Assembly: GCF_026151205.1 (NCBI RefSeq)
Contig: NC_087075.1
Span: 8,607,303-8,671,302, forward strand
Source of the DNA: Bolinopsis microptera
Taxonomy: Eukaryota; Ctenophora; Tentaculata; Lobata; Bolinopsidae
Direction of reading: 5' to 3'
DNA length: 64,000 nt
Made by a program: the position numbers and the translations under genes. Shown here one piece after another: positions 21,190 through 32,935 of the stretch. Position 1 is the first letter of the stretch, and each line of letters starts with the position of its first letter. The notes beneath the pieces were generated by a model that had not been told where the DNA came from, made no database searches, and was given only the letters and a program-made list of their open reading frames with translations.

Positions 21190-22075
21190 CAACGTCATCA
21201 TCACCACTTGATGACGTCATCAAGTTAACCATTTTAAAAACTTGATTTTTCACAAAGTAATCATTTTTCAAATCGATTTTACGCCATTAAGGAGTAATTT
21301 TATTCAAAATTTGAGGGCGTATTGAAGTTAGATAATTGTTTAAGCATTCTGAAAATCTACCGGAAAGTTTTTCTAGCTTGCTCCTTCATAAAGATATTCG
21401 CTATTGAAGTTAGTGCTTTTTTAAAGAATAATTTTATAAAAACGCTAATTTTACGTTCTAGTATTCTCTGGTGTTGCACCATCCCTTGGGTTGTGGAGCT
21501 CAATTTTGCTTCCTAAAGCTCTAAATTGTGTCATAGGCTAGTTTTAAAGTTGAAAATCGAAAAGTTGCACACGTGGGGACACGCCCAAATTGATAGAAAA
21601 TTGCTAAAATCACTGAAAATTGCTGTTTTCACCAATTTCCGTCAACTTTGGAGTGCCGTTGTGATTACAGTTCTTCTTAAAATACTACGAAACTTTGCAT
21701 GCTTATCAAACTATATATAAAACACCATCATGCAAAAATTTACGGTGATTCAATATTGGATGTGCACGCAACTTCCGCTCAAGGTTTGCACGTGCGAAAG
21801 GTTAAAATTTTGCTCATTCGTGATTTTGAACAAATTCTGCTTTGCCACGACAGTTCAATGTCATTATATATGAATTTAATGCCAACTTGAATGAGTATAA
21901 AGTGGCATATTCAGTCAGTGATCGACCGATATGCTTACCTAAACACAAGGAAATGTTTTCAAAGGAAAAATTTCGAAATCGTTGAAATAACCTCCTTATT
22001 AATATTAATGAAGTTATGAGTTTACATTTCGGCTTTGTAAAGTACCCTGACATTATAATAAAAAAGAGATGATAT
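21190..22075. repeat. Right arm of the large inverted repeat
   Basis: Partner of 19691-20560. It also holds tgatgacgtcatca near the inner end. Moderately diverged from the left arm, with small indels, so the structure is not recent. Confidence 0.8.
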
Positions 22076-22436
22076 TTTACCAAAACCCATAATCATGGGT
22101 AGAGTGGAGCGCTGCCAGTGTCTCTCTTTCCCAAACAAAAGGCAATGATATCAATTTGAATGACCGTTATCAAATGCAAAATGATACCGAGAATGAAATC
22201 GGTCGCTCGCTTTTCCCATTCATTTACAATTGAAATAGATTACATGTTATAAATCGAAACTTATTACAATTCGTAAGCCATGAATGAGTGGGAAAAGCGA
22301 GCGACCGATTTCATTCTCGGTATCATTTTGCATTTGATAACGGTCATTCAAATTGATATCATTGCCTTTTGTTTGGGAAAGAGAGACACTGGCAGCGCTC
22401 CACTCTACCCATGATTATGGGTTTTGGTAAAATATA
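22076..22436. mobile_element. Foldback element D, right copy
   Basis: Both ends carry the same ccaaaacccataatcatggg arm as the element at 19194-19690. The arms are about 150 bp and the spacer is shorter. Confidence 0.75.
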
Positions 22437-22609
22437 TATTAAAAGATTCGTAACAGTCTCTTGTAGTTCTACTCCGCGTTGAAAGCGCAGAGATAGCTTG
22501 TATAGATGATAGACTGTCAGACCATATGATGATATCAATATGTGCATGTTGGTATAGGTAGAGAGATATTTGCAAGCTTCAATGATGGCGGTGAGCTCTG
22601 TTTTGTGTT

Positions 22610-23080
22610 TGGTGAACAGTGCAATAATCAGGGAGCTTGAAGAAGGACGTTAGTCAAAGAAAGAAGTTTTCTTTTAATAATCCGCTCAAAAATGTTCATG
22701 ACTTAACAAGTAAGGGATATTGCTCAATAGTTTTCAACCTCACTCTTTTTATTTTTCTTAAATATTGGGACAACATTTGAAAGTTTCCACTTTTGCAGAA
22801 TTCGACTGCTATTATATTATTATACTGTAGGATCCACGAAAAATGCATGTTAGAGGACTTAAAGCTATAAACCAACGGAAATTCTTTTTTAAATGTTACC
22901 GTGTATACCATATCAATATGGGACCTGGGCTTTATTTGAAGGTAGGAACCGACCGGATATCCGGCTTCAATATCCAGTTCCGGTTCCGATCCGGTTTCAA
23001 AAAATTTTGCCGGATTTTCGCCAGATATTTCTTCAAAATAATGTATTTCTAAAATCTTGAAATGCATATTTTTCGTCACA
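22610..23080 (-). pseudogene. LINE reverse transcriptase relic
   Basis: Read on the minus strand it gives EFCKSGNFQMLSQYLRKIKR and then RLKTIEQYPLLVKS, matching the relic at 6737-7560. Stops follow. It covers only the region around the ENYRPISLL motif. Confidence 0.6.
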
Positions 23081-23304
23081 TTTTAATTTTAACTAGACTT
23101 GAATCCTTAAAAAATCAAAAATGTTTTGACTAGGTGCGGACTTAGAAAAAACCGAAGAAAAGTTGTTTCCAGAAAAACTTTGAAAAAAATCATTCTCGAT
23201 ACGTGCCTCTGAGGGTAGAGCTCCCGCTTTCGAGCTCGTGTTGCTAATAAGGGGAGGCCTGGCTTCCGAAACCGCATTACAAATACAAGGGGAAGCCTCG
23301 AGTC

Positions 23305-23587
23305 CAGTGGCGTAACGAAGGGCCCTGCTGTGCAGGGGGGCGCCGTCTTAACTCTTAGGGGGGCGCCAAATCGTCGTTTGAATGTGGGACAATTTCGAAA
23401 ACTTAACTAAAGTACTAGCAAAACTGCGCGTTTTGCTCTAGATACACACTTTTTTAGAGATTTTATCTGCGTATCCTCTAAAATCACCTAATTTGTTCAA
23501 TTTTAGGGAGGGGCACCAAAAGGGGAGGGGCGCCAACAGGGGGCGCCTTTTCGGCAGGGGGCGCCAACAGGCAACGTTACGCCACTG
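23305..23587. mobile_element. hAT-type MITE, 283 bp, perfect 8-bp target duplication
   Basis: Terminal inverted repeats cagtggcgtaacg and cgttacgccactg. Flanked by ctcgagtc at 23297-23304 and 23588-23595. The interior has several ggcgcc palindromes and g-rich stretches such as gggggcgcc. The CAGTGGCGTA ends and 8-bp duplication are standard for animal hAT elements. No transposase is present. Confidence 0.92.
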
Positions 23588-23595
23588 CTCGAGTC

Positions 23596-26164
23596 CAAAT
23601 ATTTTCGGCTAATAACTTAATAATGAGCAGGGCTGCGGTACCATGAAATGTGGAAAAAAGTGGTTTTATCACGTTTAATATTACGATCCAGTTTTGGCTC
23701 CGAGTCAAGTTTTGTGCAGACTACTGCCCGGTAAAAACGATCCAGTGATAAAATATGCTTAACTTGCATGCGAATCAGGGTACTATTGTGCCCAAAATCG
23801 GGAATGAGCCGCTTAATTGGAACGAGCCAGTGATTAAGTGCGCCTGCATGCTATAAAGCTGTACAATTGTGCCCTGAATCGGGAACTATTATATTGTGCT
23901 TTGATAATTATATTCATAATTTGTCACCTGCATGACAAAAAGGAACAACTGTGTCTCACACGTGCAATCATGCTCAAGGGGTCTCATGGTCGGATATGCC
24001 GATTGCATATCATTTATGATAATAACTTGTCTACTCTTGTTACTTCTTGTTTACTTTGGTTAAAACGTACTGGCTCGTACTGCTTGTTGATTTGATATTT
24101 GAATGTAAACATTTAAAAAAAATAGAGTAAGAACAAAGATTGGGTAACAGCTAATCGCTAATCAGCTATGAGCTAGGCTGAGGGAGGAGCTGAAAAGACA
24201 CAATTTAATTAATTCTCATGAGAATTGCTGCTCAACTAAAAAATTGATGACTTGGTTTGATCCTTGTCCAGATTTCTTGAGAAAGGATGTGATATAATAT
24301 TATTATTAATTTTCACTGCCAAGAAGTTCGTAAAACTAATTTAGTTCCTTGCACTTTCCAGTTTCCACGCTTGATAGGTTAACCATTTTGCAAATTGAGT
24401 AGGAACAAAGATTACTTGAGAGAAAGCCAGTTAGAGCTATACTTGTCTGAGCTGGAAATTTTGGGACATAATTAATTCTCATGAGAAAAGGCTGCTAAAA
24501 AAAAGCTGAATATCCTTGAATTAAATCATTGTCGGTTGTCCTGATTTCCTGAGAAAGGATTTGGTAATATTCAAGTTTTGTCACGTGACTCTTACTTCTG
24601 AGAGTTTTGTAAAATAAAAATCCCAAATTTTGTATCCTTAAAATTAAATATTGATTCAATATTATCGATTTATAAATGGTAATTAATGAATTGGTCAGTT
24701 AATTGTGCTTGTTTGATAGTTTAACTCCAAATAATTAGCAATTCACTATAATATTTAGCAATGAATTATGTTAGACAGTCAAATCTTTACGATGTTTTCT
24801 ATACCTCTCACTAAGATCTTATATATCGAGTTTAACCAATGTTTTATTATAATTGTTAGATTGACCTAATCTACTATATTTCCGACCAAGGAATGTTAAT
24901 TGGGTAGCTATAGTTAACAAAGTCACAGAAATGTGACATTTTAAACATATTTTAAGCGGGCATATCCTGTCCAAACCCAGGATGCACGACATGAAGAACT
25001 CATAACTTTGTATGAAAAGCATTAATAAGGTGTACGAGCCTATATTAGGATGAGATCTATATTACTTTCCTAATTTTATAAGAACTTGCAATCAGTGATG
25101 ATCGGAAATTTATGTCAGATCTTCTACCAAAGCATGGCAATTATTGAGCTAGTAATCAAGAGCGGTGTTAATTGGCCTGAGCTGGGTAATTAAATAGAAC
25201 AAACTGCGCGGAGCAGTAGATTTCATTCGATAATGTTGCTTCGCGCGTTCCATATAGACCCGATTACGGTATATTAAGTAGACCCTTTTACTGACTGATC
25301 TCATAAATAATTCTCATGATCGCTTACAGGGTCAAGATTAATGAAATTCGACAATTTATTTTCATCAAATGGAGTGGACGTGTCATGTATTGATATCTTT
25401 TTCGATTAAAATGTTTAGGAATTAGAACATTTTCAGGGCACAATGCACATCAAACTAATAAGATATGATCTGGAACTGATACCCACGATATCCGTGTCAC
25501 TTACCACATATCTAAATTAATCTTGTTCATCATTTAAAGAGGCAAAGCGGCCACATCATTCGCAAATCTCACACACAATTTCCCGGTGTACTGTAAAACA
25601 ATCACATTGATACCCTTGGTATTATTAAACATATTAAACCCCATCAGCTTACACATAATCAATACACACACACAACTTTAACTCGGTACACACGACAATT
25701 AAGCATGTTGTTCATTACATAAATTACCGTGTACAGAATGTACGCTGAATTTAACGGTGGTTTATCCCGGAAATGATTGAAAGTGCATCCCAAATAGTTA
25801 TCAAAACTCTACAAATTTCCGTCCCATCCGTGATCAATTGTTACCCACTAAAGAAATGTCAATCTCGCGTAGTACACGCTAAAAAACCCACTTAATCACA
25901 AAGAAATTTACCAAATATTTAGACACGAAAGCCTAAATTACACACAATCCACATCAGACAGTATATCCTGTCTGATCTCTCGGAATGTACAATGTACAAC
26001 CCAGTGTACGTTATCAAGAAGATGGTAGAAGTTAGCGATACATTTGTCAGGTGCTAGAGCTTTATCAAGCTGTACCTGTCAACACCTGTAATCTTTACCT
26101 CTGTGAACACTGCATATTATGTGTTGTACAGTACAAGATGGACGAGTTGTGTAATGTACTAGCT
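23596..26164. other. Gene-free AT-rich stretch with a degenerate duplication
   Basis: Segments at about 24130-24300 and 24400-24560 are diverged copies of each other; both contain ggaacaaagatt, aattaattctcatgagaa and a gagaaagga motif. No gene recognised. Confidence 0.4.
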
Positions 26165-26172
26165 AGTGGTGG

Positions 26173-26319
26173 CAGGGACAAAGCTACAAAAGGATTTAGC
26201 GATTATTTTGGCAAAAAATCGCGATACCGCGAATTTTAACAGACTATACATTAAACTATACATAAAATTTGTCGCAAATAATGGGATTCCGTACATGCCG
26301 CGATTTCCTTTTGTCCCTG
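26173..26319. mobile_element. 147-bp hAT-like MITE
   Basis: Ends cagggacaaa and ttttgtccctg are inverted. It is flanked by agtggtgg (26165-26172) and agtggttg (26320-26327), which match at seven of eight bases. Non-coding. Confidence 0.7.
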
Positions 26320-26988
26320 AGTGGTTGTATTGAGAGCGGTGTTATATTATAAGGGGTATTAATTAAAGTTGTTTTCGTTTGTTTTTATGAGGATTAGTAT
26401 GTGATACAGTGTAGAGGGTGACAGTTAGAACAATGTTATGTGTGTGTATTGTATGTTGCAATTTAGTGCTCCAACACCGTATCCGTTACTTTGTTAACTT
26501 CGAGTTGGTATCTATGATCTTGTATTTATGATGAGAGTTACTAAGAGACTTCTTTTGAAGGAACATAGCATGAAAACATGCTGTTTCGGACGAAAAAGAC
26601 TTAAAAAAGGATTAAATAACGAAATTTGAATAGATATTTACAACTAACAATCATTTAATATTAAAGTTCAATTAAATCAGCATACTTTTCAACCAGGAGT
26701 GAAAATAATCAGTCTTTGAGTTCTTCATTATACATTTCTTATTATTAGAGCACGAGTCGATCAATCCATTAGTGATCAAAATAAGTGGCATTCATTAGCC
26801 CATGACGTCACCAATCTGAGAGTATTCCATGTGAGATCTGATTTTCACAGTCTTATGTTTCTTGACATCATCACCACTTCAAGAGTTCAAGATCGTACAT
26901 CACTCGTACAAATTAAAAAACTAATTAGTTCATAACTAGTTAATGAGCTAACTATCCAATTAGCTGAGCTAACTAATCAGCTAATATT
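26320..26988 (-). other. 3' flank / probable 3' UTR of the tetraspanin gene
   Basis: AT-rich DNA immediately downstream of the tetraspanin stop codon. On the minus strand a weak ATTAAA-type signal can be read near 26655. No other feature seen. Confidence 0.35.
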
Positions 26989-28694
26989 TCACAGGCTCGT
27001 TATCTCCATATCATTACCGCCAACGTAATCATCACAATCATACTTGCTGCTCAACTCGAATCTTATCTTCAGCGCACTTATCAGTATAAACACTTGCAGC
27101 ACAATCATAACAATCCCTCCCACTGTGATATACGTGACATTGTCCTCCACAAATGTATCAAAAGCTTCAGTACAGCCTAGAGTAAAATGAACAGTTTGTT
27201 CGTCAGAGGAGTCATATTGACAGGAGTCCGCTTTGCGGTCAGTACAGCAGGATGCAGGAAGGGGGAAGATGTTGGAGGCGTCTGTGTGGTATTTGCCTGC
27301 CCAGTATGCAGCGAGAGTAGCGTTACCCCAGTCAGCAGCTCCACCCAGTCCACAGCAGGATAGCCTGGAGGAGGAGGGAGAGTTAGTAATATGTCACGTG
27401 TTTAACGCAAATATCTGAAGAATGTACTGGAATCCTACCATGACCACCCAGTAATATGAAGAGACAAGAGGTAGTAATCTGCTTTAAAAAACCACAGAAC
27501 TTCCGTTCAGATTGAGCAATCTTCAGTCGTTAAATGTAATACCCTCTCTTATATACCTTAACCATGCAGAGTAGTTTCCTTTGTCGCAACAACGTGTGTA
27601 CAATAAATGTCCCACAATTACCTAACAAGGTCATTTGTGCAACAATAAGTTCCGATCATTGGTTAAAAGTATAAGCACACTTACCACACCTGAATCAAGT
27701 GAAGCCACGACCCACGTGACATATATTACTTACCACACTTGGGTTTCGTCGATGGTTTTAGTGATGATACTGAGATCGTCTGAGTCCTTGTCCCCATAAT
27801 GACCCATGAGATTATGTATAACTAGTACAGCTTTCTTTTCTACTGCTCCTGGTTAAGTATAAGATTTAGAAGGGGGAGAGGAATTTGTTAAACAACATTT
27901 CAATTTTAATTATTCTTTGAAAGAAGGACATTGCAATCTTTTAGTTAGACTTCAGAGATATTTCTAATGTTTAACAAATCATAAAAAGGTGTAGTTTTAC
28001 CTCGCATAGCGACACATACCGCCATCAGTATCACTTCAAACACTAAAACTATCGCTACAATACTCATGTATATCTTCAGCATGATCACTACCTGAAACGA
28101 AACGTTATCAGACCTTATTTAAAAGTTTGTTACATACTTAAATTAGGATTTTATTAATACTTAGACTTCTCCAATTATTTACGATACGAACATACTTAAT
28201 AAATTATTGATGAAACTTGATTAATTAGCTATCAGTGCAGTTAAAACCTAAGGTAATTACTAATTACGAATTTACCTCACAAAGAGCACCGACTATAGCA
28301 AAGAAGGAGATTGTGATGAAAAGAGAACCTAAAAACATCATAACAACAGGTACTGTGATGACGTCATAGAGTTTGAACACCTGAAAATATGACGTCATTA
28401 GTCTCAGTCTTAGTGAAATCATGAGCCTATTTAATTCGGGTTCAAATTGTCAAGTTCAAAATTACAAGAAGTAACTGTGAAATACTCAATTATTTGTGAT
28501 AATTAGCCAATAATTACATGATGCTAATTAAAAGATATAACAACATGATAAATCCTCACATTATCGTAGAGTCCACCATCTAGATGATAGTAAATCCCCA
28601 GACCCAGCAGCCCTCCTCCAACTAGAAATATCACAATATTCACCAGCAGGAGTATTACCTTACTGCACTTTCCTGGACACGACTTAACCCGCAT
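26989..28694 (-). CDS. Tetraspanin (complete, five exons, 273 residues)
   Basis: Four-pass membrane protein that organises partner proteins into plasma-membrane or endosomal microdomains. Exons on the minus strand: 28694-28560, 28380-28276, 28091-28001, 27848-27734 and 27364-26989 (stop TGA); all junctions are GT..AG and the frame is continuous. The short N-terminus has Cys-rich KSCPGKCSK (residues 4-12). TM1 is about 13-34, TM2 about 51-77, TM3 about 86-108 and TM4 about 228-247. The large extracellular loop has the CCG motif (152-154), PASCC (185-189), C197 and GC (212-213), so six cysteines, plus N-A-T and N-V-T glycosylation sites at N163 and N224. The length is typical for the family. 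An in-frame upstream Met at 28745 would add 17 residues; I prefer 28694 because tetraspanin N-termini are short. The subfamily is not assigned. Confidence 0.93.
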
Positions 28695-28745
28695 TCTTTG
28701 GATTTTTTCGTTAATAATAGATAAAATAGCGGTAGATATTATCAT

Positions 28746-30045
28746 AGTTATTGTTTAATTAGCAAGGCAATGACCTGTCTGTAAGTTTTGTAATCGATTG
28801 TAGTGGGATTCGTTAATTGTCACATGTTTCAAGTCGGTAATAAGGATTTGTGGCACGTGTTAAACTGTTGTTGCGTAACAACAGCCCAAAACACCCCCGC
28901 CCCCAATCCCAATACCCCCCCTGCGTTATCACGTGACCGCCTCACGCCCCCACCCCGAAGTGTAGTGTTACCTGGAGCCTCGTCGAAGGCAGCAGCCCAT
29001 GTCTGCAAATGTCTTTGTTTGTTTGTACACTGTCAGTCAATCATGTCGATATTAGAGGTTCGTTCACCTTTACAATTATGAGGATTATAATCATTTATTT
29101 TTGAAATCTATTTCAAAAACACATTGCAAACTAAAACCAAATAAAAGTATAACTGAGATTGTCAAGATGATAACAAATGTTCACTACTGACAGGTTTTCT
29201 TAATTACTGAATACAAAGAAAAACACGACAAAGTCGCAAAATACGACAGTTTTCTCGACCAAGTCGCAAAATACGAAGTTTTTCCCGACAGAGTCGCGAA
29301 ATTTAAGAAATCCCCGAAATGTTTTTTTTCACTGATATCACAAAAACAGTCAGGCCCGAAACCCCATTAAGGTAGACTAAGACGGTACAAGACAAACTAT
29401 CATCCAGTACAACAGCTCTGGGAACATGGTTTCTTAATGAATATCAGAGCAGAGATAGGAGTGCACAGTGCAATTAATCTAACTGTCACGTGACCAAAAG
29501 AGGGACCAATCACCGGTCAGAAATAGTGACACTCAACCAATAGCAGGGCTGGAAGCTGACTCATAACACGGGGATGTAGTAAATGACATAAGGCAATTCA
29601 TTTGCAACGGGTAAGTTGGGAAACAGTTATCCCTGTCAACAAATCAGGCGGAATGACCTTTACAATAACAACAGTAGCATTAAAAGCTAAACAAGTTGTA
29701 TTAAGGTAAACGTTCCTCTGGCGGCAATAATTGAAGTAGCTAAGTAACTGCTGGGTGGACAGACAGGATTGCGTACATAGACTAATCAGACAAAACACTC
29801 ATCATACCAAGTTAGCTTGAACGACCACCCACTCAGACCAGCCAAGATACGGTACAAACACGTGGTTTAAGTTGCGGACAGTGGTTATTTGTTCTCACTA
29901 ACACGATGACATCACCTTTGGTGACCTGGTGACATGACTCAGGGTGACTTGGTGACAAGTGACAACACCTCTAGAAACACGGTTTCAGCGGGAGCGTAAA
30001 AAGGTTACCAGGCACGTGTAGGGTGAGGTCAGTGGAGCTGTGATA
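28746..30045. promoter_or_regulatory. Upstream region of the tetraspanin gene with E-box/CCAAT cluster
   Basis: No coding sequence recognised. It contains atcacgtgaccgcc near 28930, a C-rich tract (28880-28960), and at 29485-29545 gtcacgtgacc followed by two ccaat boxes, one in gaccaatcacc and one in caaccaatagc. The arrangement resembles USF/TFE-type E-box plus NF-Y sites in animal promoters. The transcription start is unknown. Confidence 0.4.
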
Positions 30046-30049
30046 AAAC

Positions 30050-30470
30050 AGATTGTAGGTCAGTATATTTCACAAGTTTCTACCCTGTTATCTTATAGTT
30101 ATAGCACCGTTAAATGGGGATATTGGATAGGAAATGTCAGGAAATATTAATTAATGAGGTGAGTATATTTCACAAGTTTCTACCCTGTTATAGCCCCGTT
30201 ATGGGAATATTGGATAGGAAATGTCAGGAAGTAATATTAATAATATGAATAAATAATATAAATAAATAATAGTAATATTAGTTATAATGAGGTCAGTATA
30301 TTTCACAAGTTTCTACCCTGTTATCTTATAGCACCGTTAAATGAGAATATTAGTTAAAATCTGGTAGGTATAGTTCACACGTGTCTCCACGTGTTGCTAC
30401 CTTGTTTGAATCATCTCACAGTTATGGCTTTATGGGTATTTTGGATAAGAGATGTCATAAAGCTTTAACC
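30050..30470. repeat. Three to four tandem ~105-130-bp repeats
   Basis: The motif cagtatatttcacaagttt.. recurs at about 30061, 30163 and 30294, each followed by taccctgttat and, in the first two, ggataggaaatgtcagg. A fourth diverged copy follows from about 30365. Confidence 0.75.
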
Positions 30471-32780
30471 AGTATTTTTTAATTTTATGCTAAAAAACAC
30501 AGCTAATCCAGTAAGAAAATTAAAATCTCAACAGCAGTTAAAAAAACCGAAAATAATAAACTTTTAAGCTGCTGAGAAAAACTAATACTTATAATCTAAT
30601 TTCCAGTAAGGTAAAATGCACTCGAAATAGTATGAGATAACATTATCAGATAACAGAATAAGATTACTAGATTCAGAGAAATTATATTTTCTTATTATTT
30701 TTTTAATTATAAGATTTTAGTAAATATTGCTGAGACCGAACAAAAAGAATATATCATTATAATGGCAAATACAATTTTTCGAGAAATCCAAGAATGGTTT
30801 AAAAATCAACAGCACTATTTAAAATGAACCTGAAACAGTTGAATCATGCAACCACATACTGAGTTTCTATTTAAATAATTTGGCTACATTATAAGGTCCT
30901 ACAAAAGTTGAAGCATTATGAAACATGAGCTGACGCAGCATGACGTCATGCAGGGATAACTACTGATTCCGAACTTTTAGAGCTCGTTCTTTTGAAACTG
31001 ATTCAATAATCAATATCATAATAACGTTGGATCTTTAGATTAATAGATTTATCTGTTTGAGCCACACGAACCATTTTTTATTTTACCACATAACGGAAGT
31101 TTTCTCGGTTACATCCGCTAACGGATTGATTACACCCGCTAGTCGATCGTCATAAACTGATAGCGGATTGGCAGACTTACCTCACCAAGGCAAGATTTAC
31201 TTCTCACAACACATCATATTGTCAACATCTCGGGATAACAATATAATAGCAAGCCAACATTATACAACAAACAAGTTCTACTGTCTATTCGAATGTTTAC
31301 TGTCTATTCGTATGTTTACTCTCTATTCGTATGTGTCTTAAGAAACTAAGGTGATATGTCAGTGTAAATTGCGAACAAACATTTCAAATAAATATGAAAT
31401 TGCTAAATAACGACTCAGTTGGGATTTAAACAATCTAACATTGTGTCGGGATAACAATATAACATCTAGCCAACATTTTTACACCAAATAACTTCTACTA
31501 TTATATCTATTCGTATCTGTCTTTGCAAACTACGGGTACATAAGACATGCCAGTATAAATTACGAACAAATAGTTCAAACAAATTGTAAATTGCTAACTA
31601 ACCACTCTACTCAGCCTCTCTTAAAAAAGCAGAAAAACTAAAAAACAACCTATATCAGCCTCCCCGACGAAAGAGTGATGAAATCTAAAACTGAGCGGGT
31701 ACTACTGTGAAGATATTATGCTCGGTGACGATAGAAGAGGAACTGAATTACATGTTAAGTAGTGTGGGGTTCCAGGAAATGTGTAATATTATCTCGGTGA
31801 TACTTCCATCTGACTTAAACCTGTGATGAGAAGTATTGAGGTCATGTTTTGGAGTATTTCTACATCCGATAAAATTATTGCGTCATACTTCATTTTGTTT
31901 TACCCACTTTTCTTAAATCTATTCGAACAAAATGTATCGGGAAGAAGGTAGTACTGTAAACTAGTATAAAGGTATAACTAGTATGGAAAACTAACAATAT
32001 CGAGGCCCAGAAAAAATGGGTGTATATTGTAAAATTTGATAGCAGTTTCGGCACAAGAACACAAGCCGCCAACCACCTGACAAATGCAGGTCTCAATTCT
32101 AAAAATAGTTCATATTCTCAAACTATATTCTAGAACCTTCACTGAGTACGTGTGAATATGTACGCAGCTGTCTCAACAAGAATTGCGCCCGTTGTTTCGT
32201 TTTGGCGGACGCTAGATTTCCATTTCACATTTACTATAAATTTAAGTATAAGCTCCAATCAGCTCACTTCAATCTTCATGATAATAATATAGATAAATTA
32301 TGCATCAAATAGGGACAAATTCAGTTCAATTGCCGTAGAACTTAACTTGTATCTGTAATTCAAGAAATTATCAGCAAAGGTAAACTTTACTCGTGTACAC
32401 ATCAATACACTACGCGTGCCACGTACAAATTGGGCGTATTACCTAATATGTAATAGTAATATTATACATTACATGCATCGTATACAATAAAACACAGTCG
32501 CGCCGCGCATTCATAGATCACAGGCTATCTATACATCACATCTCCGCAAACAATCCTCGCGCGCGCGCGACTTTTTCGTTGCTTGGTAACGAACGGAAGC
32601 AAGCAAGCAAGGAACACGACATATATTTGACCCACCTACTGCTATCTCCAAAATCCACGTTTTTCTGCAAAAACCTCCATTCGTAACCTTTCACTATTGC
32701 CTTTTTTCAAAAGGGTGAAAAGGAAAAAATCAAAATACACACGAGTACGAATTTTCAAACTAAAGTCAGCTAATTGTCAG
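30471..32780. other. Gene-free AT-rich stretch with one internal duplication
   Basis: A segment at about 31227-31412 is repeated, diverged, at about 31445-31605 (cgggataacaatataa, tctattcgtatg, cgaacaaa). A short cgcgcgcgcg run lies at 32558-32568. No gene seen. Confidence 0.4.
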
Positions 32781-32782
32781 AT

Positions 32783-32935
32783 TAGAAAGTTAGGTAATAA
32801 GTGACAATAACTAAGTAGAGAACTGAGAAGTAGAAAGTTAGGTGATATATTGTGACAATAGCTAAATACAGAACTGAGAATCAGAAAGTTATGCGATAAG
32901 TGACAATAGCTAAGTAGAGAACTGAGAAGTATGGA
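32783..32935. repeat. Three ~55-bp tandem repeats
   Basis: Units contain agaaagttaggtaataagtg and agagaactgagaag in three slightly diverged copies. Short antisense frames here reflect the repeat. Confidence 0.75.
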
